Assembly (NCBI GenBank): GCA_028288925.1
Contig: JAQGHG010000019.1
Span: 136,047-176,940, forward strand
DNA from: Patescibacteria group bacterium
GTDB taxonomy: Bacteria > Patescibacteriota > Saccharimonadia > UBA4664
Direction of reading: 5' to 3'
DNA length: 40,894 nucleotides
Part shown: one piece after another, positions 28,334 to 37,511 of the stretch
Numbering within the stretch: the stretch's first letter is position 1
How the letters are laid out: each line of letters begins with the position of its first letter
Notes under the pieces: generated by a model
Database searches by the model: none
What the model was told of the DNA's origin: nothing
What the model saw: only the letters and a program-made list of their open reading frames with translations
Program-made: the position numbers and the translations under genes

Positions 28334-29200
28334 TCAAGTGGCCTGCCCGACAGACCTACCTAACTTCTGGCACCTCGGACAAATATGCGTACCGCGCCCA
28401 GCTACCCGCAATTTTTGTATAAGCGTATCGGGATGCACCGGACACGGCCGGCCCTGGCGCCGAAAGACCCGCGCGTGCTCCAGGTAGTCGCCCTTGCCCC
28501 CCAGAGAGTTCACATAATGCGCGAAGCTCGTGCCACCGTGTTCGATCCCCAATGCCATAATCTCCCGAATGGCCGCGTGCAGTCGCCGCGCCTCGGCCGG
28601 CGTCAGCGAGCCGCCCACCCGCGCCGGATGCAACCGCGCCAAGTGCAGCGACTCGTCAGCGTAAATATTGCCTACGCCCGCCACCACCGACTGGTCCAAG
28701 ATAATCGCTTTCACCGGCGCGCCCTTGTGCCGCGCCAGCCGCGCCGCCAGATACGCCACGCTAAATTCCGGCGCCGTCACCTCCGGCCCCATCCGCGCCA
28801 CCAGCGTATCCAGCTCCACCTCCGCCGTCGGCACCACCTTAATCCAGCCAAACTTGCGCTGATCATTGAAGTACAATTGGTCGCCACTCGCGAACCCAAA
28901 CACCACCCGCGTCGACCGGTCCGGCAGAGCCTCGGCCATACTCGAAGTCGGGTGGCCGCCCGCGAACCGCTCGCCGTCGGCCTTCACGAGCACCATCTGG
29001 CCCGTCATCTTCAGATGAAACATGAGCGAATGCTCATTATCGAGGGTCCAGATCAGCACCTTGCCCCGGCGCGTCACATGCGTCACCCGCGCACCCGCCA
29101 CCATACGGTCGCTCATGCCATCCACGGTCACGATCTGCTGGCCCACCAGGCCCAGCTCCAACCCCTGCCGAATTGTCTCTACCTCGGGTCCTTCCGGCAT
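28334..29200 (-). CDS. mutM: formamidopyrimidine-DNA glycosylase
   Basis: MPEGPEVETIRQGLE; VVAGVGNIYADESLHLARLHPAR; zinc finger CPVHPDTLIQKLRVAGRGTHICPRCQ. Confidence 0.96.
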   Translation of the reverse strand: MPEGPEVETIRQGLELGLVGQQIVTVDGMSDRMVAGARVTHVTRRGKVLIWTLDNEHSLMFHLKMTGQMVLVKADGERFAGGHPTSSMAEALPDRSTRVVFGFASGDQLYFNDQRKFGWIKVVPTAEVELDTLVARMGPEVTAPEFSVAYLAARLARHKGAPVKAIILDQSVVAGVGNIYADESLHLARLHPARVGGSLTPAEARRLHAAIREIMALGIEHGGTSFAHYVNSLGGKGDYLEHARVFRRQGRPCPVHPDTLIQKLRVAGRGTHICPRCQKLGRSVGQAT

Positions 29201-29682
29201 TATTTCTGCTGCTTGCGCATCTCCTGCAACTGCCAAGCCCGGTACATGACCCAGTCGTGCAGGGTATTCAGCACCGTAGCCCGGCCATACGTTTCCGACT
29301 TAATCGGCCGGAAGTCCTCTTCGCGCACCTCAATGGGACCATTAGCCAAAAAATTCTCCAGCAACACCAGCTCTTCGCCCCGCCGGCGCACACTCTGGAT
29401 CGAATAAATCCGTTGCACCCCAAACTTCGACGGCTTGTCGTGCTCATACTCCAGCCGCACCACTTCGCCTTCCGGTGCCAAATTCGGATCCAATACCGCC
29501 ACCCGGCACATATTCAGGGGCGCACCCTTCTCAGCTGCGTCGATCGTAATCTGCCGCCCCACCACCGGGCCGCCCGGCAGGCGCATCGTCATCGTGCGGC
29601 CCACCAACTCCTGCTCGATCGCCTTGGTTGCCTCGGCCACAATCGCCTGGCAGGTAGCGGGTAGGAGTTCGTCGCCGATCAC
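29200..29682 (-). CDS. hypothetical protein
   Basis: 160-aa ORF sandwiched between polA and mutM with overlapping start/stop at both ends. Confidence 0.7.
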   Translation of the reverse strand: MIGDELLPATCQAIVAEATKAIEQELVGRTMTMRLPGGPVVGRQITIDAAEKGAPLNMCRVAVLDPNLAPEGEVVRLEYEHDKPSKFGVQRIYSIQSVRRRGEELVLLENFLANGPIEVREEDFRPIKSETYGRATVLNTLHDWVMYRAWQLQEMRKQQK

Positions 29683-32468
29683 AACTCGCCCCAGTGCTTG
29701 CCCGTAGCGGTATCCACCGCCAGCGGCACGCCCAGATCGATCACGCCGCTCATCACCTCGGCCATCATGGCCGCCACCGCCACAGCCTTGGCCTCCGGCG
29801 CCTCCACGATCAGTTCGTCATGGATCTGCAGCAGCAAATGCGAATCAGAATCCAGCCGCTTCACCACCTCAATCATTGCCAGCTTATAAATATCCGCCGC
29901 CGTCCCCTGGATCGGCACGTTTACCGCCATCCGCTCGGCCGCCTGCCGCATGATGTAATTATTGCTCCGGATCTCCGGGCACGGCCGCCGCCGACCAAAC
30001 AACGTCGCGGTATACTGATTGTCCATCGCGAACTTCTTGGTAGCCTCAATGTATTCGCGCAGCTTCGGCCGCACCTCAAAGTACCGTTCGATAAACCCGG
30101 CAGCTTCTTTGCCATCCATGCCCGTCGCCACGCTCAAGCCGTGCGCGCTCATGCCATACAACACGCCGAAGTTAATCGTCTTGGCCGCGCTCCGCTGCTC
30201 CTTCGTCACCGCCTCGAGCGGCACACCAAACAGCTCGGCCGCCGTCTGCTGATGCAAGTCGATACCGCGCTTGAAGGTCTCGATCATCGCCTCGTCGCCG
30301 GCCAGCGCCGCCGCCACCCGCAGTTCAATTTGCGAGTAGTCCGCGCTCACCAGCACCCGGCCCTTGGGCGCCACGAACGCCTGCCGAATCTCCCGGCCCA
30401 GCTCTGTCCGCACCGGAATGTTCATCAGATTCGGATTCGACGAGCTCAACCGCCCCGTCTGCGCGATCACCTGGCTAAAGCTCGTATGCACCCGGCCGTC
30501 GCGGCCTACCATATCCGGCAGCGCGTTCACGTACGTCGAGCGCAGCTTATCCAGCTCGCGATATTCCATGATGAGGTCGATGATCGGGTGCGCGTCCCGC
30601 AACTTCTCCAGCTCGCCGGCCGCCGTCGAGATGCCCGTCTTGCCCTTCTTAATTCCCGCCGAGTTTAACCCCAGCCGGCCGTACAAAATCTGGCTCAGCT
30701 GCGCCGGCGACCCCATATTGAACTCCTCGCCGGCCAAATCAAAAATCTTAGCCTTTAGCTCGCCAATCCGCCGCTCCAACCGCTCCCCTAGCCGCTCCAA
30801 GAACGGCACATCCAGCTCGATACCGGCCAGCTCCATCTCGCCCAACACGCCGATGATCGGCCATTCCACCTCAGTCGCCAGCCGCTCCAAGCTCCAACCA
30901 TACTCATTTACCTCGGCAAACTCGGCCAGCTGTACCCGCAACTTCTCGTACAGCCGCCAGCTCATATCGGCATCTTCGGCCGCGTACGTCGTGGCTTCTT
31001 CGATGAGCGTCTTATCAAACGTAATCTGGCTCTTCTTATCGGCTCCAATCATTTCCTTAATCGGAATCATCTCCACGCCCAGCTCGCTGTAGGCCAGGTC
31101 GTCCAGCGACTGCGCCCGCCCCAGTGAGTTCAGCAAAAACGCCGCGATCATCGTGTCGAAGACAATACCCGCTACCCTCACGCCGTGCTGGCGTAGCACT
31201 TCGTAATCAAACTTCACGTTGTGACCCGTCTTGCCAATCTTAGAGTTCTCCAAGACCGGCTTAAGGCGCTCCAATGCCAAATCACGTGGCAGCTGCGTAC
31301 CGTCGGTGTGGCCCACCGGAATGTAATACGCCTCACCCTCCTTGAACGCCACCGACACGCCTACCAGATTCGCCTCCATGGTATCGAGCGAATCCGTCTC
31401 GGTATCAAACGCGAACACCTCCTGTGCTTCCAGCTCCTTCACCAGCGCGTCCAGCGCCGCCTCGGTCGTCACCGCCGTGTATTTCACGCTCGCCAAATGC
31501 GCCCGCTCACGCTTGGCCGGTGCCTCACCCGAGTCATCAAATAGCGTAGGCACATCCTGGCCGGCCACCGCGTCCGCCGCCAAACTCCCCGGCCGCATAT
31601 CGGGCGGCAGCTTCGCCAACAACGACCGAAATTCCAGCCGGTGGAACAGTTTGGTGATATGCTCACGGTCAAAGTGCCCCACCCGGGCCGGCTCCAGCTC
31701 CAGCGTTACCGGCGCGTCACATACAATTACGCTCAGCTTACGGCTCAGGTAAGCCATATCTTTGTTGGCCCGCAACTTTTCACCAGTACTGCCGGCAATC
31801 TCATCAACATGCTCATAAATAGCGTCGAGCGTCTTATACTCGGCCAGCAATTTCATCGCCCCCTTATCGCCGATCCCCTTCACACCGGGAATATTATCGC
31901 TCGTGTCACCCACGAGCGCCTTGTAATCAATAAATTGCCGCGGCGTCAGCCCGTACCGCTCCTGCATCTTGGCCAGATCGTAGCGGGTCGGCTCCATACC
32001 CCGGGGATTAAACATATCCACTACTGTGGCTTTGTCGATGAGCTGCAATTGGTCTTTATCGCCGGTTGCGATTACGATCTCCAAGTCGCCGCGTTCTTCC
32101 GCCTGCCGCGCCAAGGTGCCGATAATGTCATCCGCTTCGTAGTTTTCGAGCTCAATCCAAGGCAAATTCAGCGCCTCCACCAGCTCACGCGTCGTGGGGA
32201 TCTGAGCGTACAGGTCATCCGGCTGCTTCATGCGCGTCGCCTTATACTCCGGATACCACTCGTTGCGGAAAGTCTTACTGGATTTATCCCACGTCACAAT
32301 TACATAGTCAGGCTTCAGGCTGCCAATAACCTTGAGCATGATATTCGCGAAGCCCAACACCGCGTTCGTGGGCAGGCCTTCTTTGTTCGATAAATGCGGA
32401 ATGGCGTGGTAGCCGCGGTGGAACACCGCCGAACCATCAACCAAGACTAATAACGGCTTCTTGTTCAT
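29679..32468 (-). CDS. polA: DNA polymerase I (5'-3' exo, intact 3'-5' exo, polymerase)
   Basis: VFAFDTETDSL, NVKFDYEVL, YAAEDADMSW proofreading motifs; VSADYSQIELRVAAALAGDEAM; QIHDELIVEAPE. Confidence 0.98.
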   Translation of the reverse strand: MNKKPLLVLVDGSAVFHRGYHAIPHLSNKEGLPTNAVLGFANIMLKVIGSLKPDYVIVTWDKSSKTFRNEWYPEYKATRMKQPDDLYAQIPTTRELVEALNLPWIELENYEADDIIGTLARQAEERGDLEIVIATGDKDQLQLIDKATVVDMFNPRGMEPTRYDLAKMQERYGLTPRQFIDYKALVGDTSDNIPGVKGIGDKGAMKLLAEYKTLDAIYEHVDEIAGSTGEKLRANKDMAYLSRKLSVIVCDAPVTLELEPARVGHFDREHITKLFHRLEFRSLLAKLPPDMRPGSLAADAVAGQDVPTLFDDSGEAPAKRERAHLASVKYTAVTTEAALDALVKELEAQEVFAFDTETDSLDTMEANLVGVSVAFKEGEAYYIPVGHTDGTQLPRDLALERLKPVLENSKIGKTGHNVKFDYEVLRQHGVRVAGIVFDTMIAAFLLNSLGRAQSLDDLAYSELGVEMIPIKEMIGADKKSQITFDKTLIEEATTYAAEDADMSWRLYEKLRVQLAEFAEVNEYGWSLERLATEVEWPIIGVLGEMELAGIELDVPFLERLGERLERRIGELKAKIFDLAGEEFNMGSPAQLSQILYGRLGLNSAGIKKGKTGISTAAGELEKLRDAHPIIDLIMEYRELDKLRSTYVNALPDMVGRDGRVHTSFSQVIAQTGRLSSSNPNLMNIPVRTELGREIRQAFVAPKGRVLVSADYSQIELRVAAALAGDEAMIETFKRGIDLHQQTAAELFGVPLEAVTKEQRSAAKTINFGVLYGMSAHGLSVATGMDGKEAAGFIERYFEVRPKLREYIEATKKFAMDNQYTATLFGRRRPCPEIRSNNYIMRQAAERMAVNVPIQGTAADIYKLAMIEVVKRLDSDSHLLLQIHDELIVEAPEAKAVAVAAMMAEVMSGVIDLGVPLAVDTATGKHWGEL

Positions 32469-32498
32469 GTATCCTATTGTATCTCAAAAATGGTGAGA

Positions 32499-32531
32499 CC
32501 CCGCCGAGATCGCTCTCGGCGGGGCTCTTTT
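32499..32531. terminator. strong hairpin, likely terminator (CCCCGCCGAGA-TCGC-TCTCGGCGGGG)
   Basis: 11-bp perfect stem upstream of polA and downstream of the 31-aa ORF. Confidence 0.65.
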
Positions 32532-32562
32532 ATAGACCAGCGGTCGCCGGTCTACGTCTTCC

Positions 32563-32658
32563 TCATTCCTGAGGAAGGTCTCCTCCATACTTCTGATGGG
32601 GAGGCGGCTCCGGGGAGGTGGTAGGGTCGCGATCGCCGCGATTGTCGTGATCAGCCAT
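32563..32658 (-). CDS. putative 31-aa hydrophilic microprotein MADHDNRGDRDPTTSPEPPPHQKYGGDLPQE
   Basis: SD-like GAGAGGA upstream; ends in a hairpin (CTTCCTCA-TTCC-TGAGGAAG) and is followed by two further hairpins. Confidence 0.4.
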   Translation of the reverse strand: MADHDNRGDRDPTTSPEPPPHQKYGGDLPQE

Positions 32659-32727
32659 GACGCACATCCTCTCTAGACACCAACACGATAACACAAATTT
32701 TTTAAAAATTCAGCGCCACAGCGAGCC

Positions 32728-33144
32728 TTAATACCAGTGGTGTCTCTTCCAAAAGCTCCACGCCTTGCACGGCGTGCCATACCGGTGCTTGATGTAACTC
32801 AAGCCCCACTTCACCTGCGTACCGGGATTAGTCCGATAATCGGCCCCAGCGGAACGCATCTTGCTCCCCGGCAGAGCTTGCGGGATACCATAGGCACTCG
32901 AGCTAGGATTATTGGCCCACCAGCGCCATGTCGACTCGTGAATATAAACTTGATTAAGGCAGCTGTACTGGGTCGTGGTCGACCACTTATACACCAGGCT
33001 CATCCGCTTCTTGGCGTAATTCTTGGCATACGTGACCGAGGCTTTATCTTTCTTAAAGGCCGCCGCTTCAGCCACCGAAAAACCGCCCAAAACCAGGGTT
33101 AAAATCGGAACCGCGAAAATAAGGAAACGTATTTTTTTAAGCAT
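32728..33144 (-). CDS. secreted transglycosylase (SLT / aggregation-promoting-factor C-terminal-like)
   Basis: Signal peptide MLKKIRFLIFAVPILTLVLGGFSVAEAAA; VYIHESTWRWWANNPSSSAYGIPQALPGSKMRSAGADYRTNPGTQVKWGLSYIKHRYGTPCKAWSFWKRHHWY. Confidence 0.85.
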   Translation of the reverse strand: MLKKIRFLIFAVPILTLVLGGFSVAEAAAFKKDKASVTYAKNYAKKRMSLVYKWSTTTQYSCLNQVYIHESTWRWWANNPSSSAYGIPQALPGSKMRSAGADYRTNPGTQVKWGLSYIKHRYGTPCKAWSFWKRHHWY

Positions 33145-33188
33145 TAGTACTTTAACTATATAAGGCATTTAGCCAGAAGACAAACTAT

Positions 33189-34790
33189 CTACTTAGATAC
33201 CGCTACCGACTGAGCCCGCTCGCCTATACTTATCGGGTATACGCCGTCAAAACACGAGGTCGAGAGCTTGCTCTTGGGCCAGCCCGTCGCCCGCACCATG
33301 CCTTCGTAAGACAAGTATCCCAGCGACTCGGCGCCAATATGCTGGCGAATCTCCTCCACGCTCAAACGCGAAGCAATTAAATCATCCGGATTTGGGGTAT
33401 TAATACCATAAAAATCCGGGAATTTGACCGGCGGCGAGCTCACCAGCACATGCACCTTCCGCGCTCCGGCGCCATAGAGCATGTCCACCAACTGCATTGT
33501 GGTAGTCCCGCGCACGATCGAGTCATCCACCACTACCACGTCCTTGCCCATCACCACTTCCGGCACCGGGTTGAGCTTGGTCTTCACGTCACGCTCGCGC
33601 ATTACCTGCGTGGGCCGGATAAACGTGCGGTGGATGTAGCGGTTTTTAATAAAACCATGGTCAAACCGGATCCCCGTTGCCTCGGCGTACCCCAGCGCCG
33701 CCGGAATAGCCGAATCCGGCACCGGAATTACCACATCGGCCTTGAGCGGAAATTCTTTGGCCAAATTCTTGCCCAGCTGCCGCCGTACCTCATTGACTTT
33801 GCGCCCCATCACCATGCTATCCGGCCGGGCAAAATACACGTATTCAAACACGTCCAAGGCCGTCCGGCTCTTTACCACCTGGCGGCTCTTTACGCCCATC
33901 GCCGAGATTGTCACCAGCTCGCCGGGCTTAATATCGCGCAGGAAAGCCGCCCCCACCGTGTCAAAGGCGCACGTCTCCGAGGCGATCGCGAAGCCGTCCT
34001 CCAGCCGCCCCAGTGACAACGGCCGGATACCGCACTCGTCCCGGAAGCCCACCACCGTGGTAGCGTCCATCGCCACACACGAAAAAGCCCCTGTAAACAG
34101 AGGCCACGCCGCTTCAATCGACTCCGCCAACGACTTACCGTGCCGGATGTAGTAGGCGATCGCCGCCACCATCATCCCCGAGTCATTCAAGCCACCATGC
34201 GCGATATGCTGCTTGGTCAAAAACTGCTCCAGCGCCGTCGTCGACGGCAAGTTCCCGTTATGCGCCAGCGCGAAACCACCCTCTTCATGCAATATCGGTT
34301 GCACATGCGCGCCGCCTCCCGCGCCCGAAGTCGAATACCGGTTGTGGCCGATCGCCATGTGCCCCTTCAGCCGGTCCAGATCCTCCGGCGCGTACACGTG
34401 CGCCACCAATCCCGGGCCGGCATGTCGCAACAATCGCGTCCCATTCGAGCTCACAATCCCCGAACCTTCCTGTCCCCGGTGCTGCAGCGCCCACAAGCCA
34501 TAATACGTCAGCCGCTGCGCGTAACGACTAGCCGTAAAAGCCCCAAATACCCCGCATTTCTCGTTCAGCTCTCCCAAGCACTCCCCCTCACGATCTAGTG
34601 ATTCTTCACCTTTATGGTACGTCGGGATAGGAGATCGGGCAACCCAACCTGAAGGCTCAAGGTACTGCTGTGGTTTGCGGCGTTGAGCGTCATTTTGTCG
34701 TTTCTCACGACCAAATGGCAGGAGAAGAATCGCCACCACAACCCGAAAAAGGCCCTCTCCCATTACAGGATGTTTTCTGAAGCCAAACAA
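33189..34790 (-). CDS. purF: amidophosphoribosyltransferase (true start probably internal, near ELNEKCGVFGAF)
   Basis: ELNEKCGVFGAF; GHNRYSTSGAGG; VVVVDDSIVRGTTTMQLVDMLYGAGARKVHV. Confidence 0.95.
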   Translation of the reverse strand: MFGFRKHPVMGEGLFRVVVAILLLPFGREKRQNDAQRRKPQQYLEPSGWVARSPIPTYHKGEESLDREGECLGELNEKCGVFGAFTASRYAQRLTYYGLWALQHRGQEGSGIVSSNGTRLLRHAGPGLVAHVYAPEDLDRLKGHMAIGHNRYSTSGAGGGAHVQPILHEEGGFALAHNGNLPSTTALEQFLTKQHIAHGGLNDSGMMVAAIAYYIRHGKSLAESIEAAWPLFTGAFSCVAMDATTVVGFRDECGIRPLSLGRLEDGFAIASETCAFDTVGAAFLRDIKPGELVTISAMGVKSRQVVKSRTALDVFEYVYFARPDSMVMGRKVNEVRRQLGKNLAKEFPLKADVVIPVPDSAIPAALGYAEATGIRFDHGFIKNRYIHRTFIRPTQVMRERDVKTKLNPVPEVVMGKDVVVVDDSIVRGTTTMQLVDMLYGAGARKVHVLVSSPPVKFPDFYGINTPNPDDLIASRLSVEEIRQHIGAESLGYLSYEGMVRATGWPKSKLSTSCFDGVYPISIGERAQSVAVSK

Positions 34791-34821
34791 CGCGTGGCCT
34801 ACCGGCCGTTGGCTGATTTGA

Positions 34822-35160
34822 TTACGGGAGGGTTGTGAAGTGAGGGTGGGTCAGATCAAGAACCATGCCCGTGGACAACCGATCCTCGCGCAAATTCCAT
34901 AGCATAGCCAAAAACTGCTCTTTTTCCGCTTCGTCGCGGAAACGACGGCCAGCCTCTGTAATACAAGCAAGCTCTTGCTCATCCGCCGCCGCGATTACCT
35001 CGTGCCAAGCCGCCGCCGTTTCTTCGCTCAATTCCTCCACAGGCACACCCGCTACCGCTTCGATGGCAAGGGTATTGGATTCTGCGCGAAGGGCAATGTA
35101 ATCAAAGTGACCCTTTTGGGTCTCTGCCTCGGAACCAGATTGTGGCCCATGTTCACTCAT
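34822..35160 (-). CDS. hypothetical protein
   Basis: 112-aa ORF, ATG 6 nt after TATGAT (35167-35172). Confidence 0.6.
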   Translation of the reverse strand: MSEHGPQSGSEAETQKGHFDYIALRAESNTLAIEAVAGVPVEELSEETAAAWHEVIAAADEQELACITEAGRRFRDEAEKEQFLAMLWNLREDRLSTGMVLDLTHPHFTTLP

Positions 35161-35199
35161 GGCGTAATCATACCAAAAGAGACCCCTCTGCGCTCAACT

Positions 35200-35274
35200 C
35201 AGCCTGAATTCTCGAACCTAGGCTCCAGAATTCGGGTTGGGTCTCCGCCCCGCGCGCAAGGGCACGGGGCGGAG
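35200..35274. repeat. two-hairpin intergenic element, copy A
   Basis: CAGCCTGAA - hairpin GAATTCT..AGAATTC - TCGGGTTGGG - hairpin CTCCGCCCCG..CGGGGCGGAG. Confidence 0.65.
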
Positions 35275-35444
35275 AGGCGAGCGACAGATTCTAGAATGGA
35301 CACTGTCACCTTTCAAACCTTCGGCCATACTGGCCAGAGAGACTCGCGGCTTTCGCCTTGAATCGTTCGCGGGCGCGCCTACACCCTGCTCTTGGAGCAA
35401 GCTGGCGCTACCCAGCCATCCATTTGCCCCTTGGCGAAGCTTGG

Positions 35445-36179
35445 TCAATAGCGAAGGCTACGCCACTCATTGGCCGCCCAAGTGCGGACGTCCGGACCCA
35501 TGGCTGGTGCTGAGTAGTCGACCAAGGCCCTTCTGAGCGTGCGATTTGTCGCACACCCAATCAGGTCTTGGACCTGCTCTCTGTTGGCTGGGCCCGACTG
35601 GAGGAGCCAGTCGAGCAGCTCCTCCTTTGTGCAGGCCATCGCGGTCTTGGTCCACGTGTAGCAGACCTTGCTTCCGGGGTCGTCTGCGAACAGCAGGTCA
35701 GTTACGTGCCATGTTCCACCGTCCACAATCGGACGGTCGAACGACCGCTGCCGTAGAAACTCTACAGCCGTCCCAGCTGTAAGTATGACCCAGCCGACCA
35801 TCAAGTCCGGGCTATGAGCAAAGCTCACGACCCGCTCACTTACGTTGGCGATCAGCCCAGGTCGCGCCGCGACCTCTGCCTGCCTTTTCTGGTAATGAGG
35901 GCTTTCGCCCCTCACCTGAGTGCAGACAGCCCAGTCTGGCTCAGTGCCCGCCCTGGCTGCGGCGACGAAAAGTTCAGCCAGGCCGTCGCCCTCTGCGAAG
36001 AAAAACCTTCCAGCGTACCCAGGGTTCTCACAGGAACCCCAGACGACCTGGGAGCCATCCTCCAGAATGAAGGTAGTACGACCCAAGCCACCCCCTTCAA
36101 ACTCATGGAAGCGCACAACGAAACCATGTTCGCGGAATTCCGCCGCGACGATCTCGGAGTCATGCCAGTTCTTTTGCAT
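35445..36179 (-). CDS. hypothetical protein (no recognised domain)
   Basis: Start re-assigned to MQKNWHDSEIV at 36179 with SD GAGGAG. Confidence 0.6.
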   Translation of the reverse strand: MQKNWHDSEIVAAEFREHGFVVRFHEFEGGGLGRTTFILEDGSQVVWGSCENPGYAGRFFFAEGDGLAELFVAAARAGTEPDWAVCTQVRGESPHYQKRQAEVAARPGLIANVSERVVSFAHSPDLMVGWVILTAGTAVEFLRQRSFDRPIVDGGTWHVTDLLFADDPGSKVCYTWTKTAMACTKEELLDWLLQSGPANREQVQDLIGCATNRTLRRALVDYSAPAMGPDVRTWAANEWRSLRY

Positions 36180-36325
36180 TTCTACTCCTCGAGCCACAGG
36201 CGGCCCCTTTGGCCACCCAATCCGATTCGGTAGACCGCGAGGAGTATGCAGCTTTAGCTGGTTATCTCCTTCCCGCCCAATGAGGGCAGTTGTAGTTGTC
36301 AAATTCCTGAAGCACACATTTGCCC

Positions 36326-36401
36326 CAGCCTGAAAGCTCAATTCTTTGATTGAGCACTCGGGTTGGGGTGGGAGCCCCGAGCCAAAGCTCGGAGTCCCAC
36401 C
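36326..36401. repeat. two-hairpin intergenic element, copy B
   Basis: CAGCCTGAA - hairpin GCTCAAT..ATTGAGC - TCGGGTTGGG - hairpin GGTGGGA..CCGAGC..GCTCGG..TCCCACC. Confidence 0.65.
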
Positions 36402-36453
36402 ATGCCGACCGTTGCCAGTCAGCTTAATACAGCCCCTTTACCGGGACTGCGGT

Positions 36454-36984
36454 TTAAGCATCATCCCAGACGATGGCCTTGGACGAGTCCCTGTGGAGCC
36501 ACAGCAGGGGGATCTCCCCGTGCCAGTCCCCATAGTTCAACGCCATCGCCCCTCTGCGCCCGGACGTGGACACCACAGACGCGAAGAGGTGCGCCGTGTC
36601 GTCCTTTTGGAGGTCCACGATCTGCACCGTAGTACCCCTCCAGTCCAGCAGAGCGCCGTCCCGGATTAGACTCCTCAGTTCCCCCTCCGTGAAGGAGGTT
36701 GTGGAGAGGATCTCTCGCCGCCAGCAGTACACCTCCTCGCTACCGGAGCCGTCCTCCCAGATGAGGAGGTGATGTCCCTCCTGGGGGATGGCCTGACCAG
36801 GCCTGACCAAGTAGGTGCCTTGACCGCGGCGACTGAGCAACCACCGATTGGCGGCGCACCTGTTGTGGCCGGGGAGGCGTTTTCTGATCTCCCTTCTCGG
36901 GTTGACGGCCTTGCGGCCGGGCTGGGGGCGCCGTGAAGCGCAGAGTAGCACAGTGCCCTCAGCGGGGGTGCTGATCTGCAGCAT
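36454..36984 (-). CDS. hypothetical protein (no recognised domain)
   Basis: Start re-assigned to MLQISTPAEGTVLL at 36984 with SD CGGAGG and an upstream promoter. Confidence 0.55.
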   Translation of the reverse strand: MLQISTPAEGTVLLCASRRPQPGRKAVNPRREIRKRLPGHNRCAANRWLLSRRGQGTYLVRPGQAIPQEGHHLLIWEDGSGSEEVYCWRREILSTTSFTEGELRSLIRDGALLDWRGTTVQIVDLQKDDTAHLFASVVSTSGRRGAMALNYGDWHGEIPLLWLHRDSSKAIVWDDA

Positions 36985-37058
36985 GCCGTCCTCCGTTCCG
37001 CCCGTGAGGGCGGGTAGAAAAGCGGAACTTCCAGCCGACATTTGGCCGGATACTCACA

Positions 37059-37087
37059 ACCATACAACACTCTAACCAAGTTGTCAA
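37059..37087 (-). promoter_or_regulatory. predicted promoter TTGACA-17nt-TATGGT upstream of 36454..36984
   Basis: Near-consensus boxes with 17-nt spacer. Confidence 0.6.
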
Positions 37088-37204
37088 TGTCAATAATCGG
37101 GCGAGTTCGTCCCTAAATAGCGAGCTAATCCAGCCGCGTGGCACTCTTGCATGTTCGCTTTTTGTTCACTATTATCAATCTGTCAGCCAAATATACTTAA
37201 GATC

Positions 37205-37432
37205 ATGAAGGCAACCATGACGCTCACAACCCAAGACCTCCACGCGATTAGAGGCATCGTAACGGATACCATAAAGGAAACCGTCCCATCCATCGTCGAC
37301 TCTGCAGTCGGCAAGGCAATTGACGAGCTGTCACTCCAAGTTGGCGCCAGCTTTAATGAAATGACCGAACGGTTTGAGGGTATCGAAGCCGATATAACTG
37401 AGTTCAAAACCGACATGCACGAGGTCAAATAG
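37205..37432 (+). CDS. small coiled-coil-like protein, apparently ended by an in-frame TAG (frame stays open to 37513)
   Basis: MKATMTLTTQDLHAIRGIVTDTIKETVPSIVDSAVGKAIDELSLQVGASFNEMTERFEGIEADITEFKTDMHEVK*HLTDTVRRSKFTDLRQYLDYIRRNRN*; ATG 7 nt after TATACT. Confidence 0.6.
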   Translation: MKATMTLTTQDLHAIRGIVTDTIKETVPSIVDSAVGKAIDELSLQVGASFNEMTERFEGIEADITEFKTDMHEVK

Positions 37433-37511
37433 CACCTCACCGACACCGTACGCCGCAGTAAATTCACGGATCTGCGTCAATACCTCGACTATATAAGACG
37501 CAATCGCAACT

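Noticed and set aside
28385-29407. 340-aa + strand ORF opposite mutM
   Set aside because: Extremely H/R/P-rich, spans mutM in antisense; codon-bias artefact.
29694-30668. 324-aa + strand ORF opposite polA
   Set aside because: Antisense shadow of a clear DNA polymerase I.
34621-34670. Possible third copy of the TCGGGTTGGG element near the purF 5' end (CGGGCAACCCAACCTGAAGGCTCAAGG)
   Set aside because: Only partial similarity, no paired hairpins in the expected positions, and lies in or near coding sequence.
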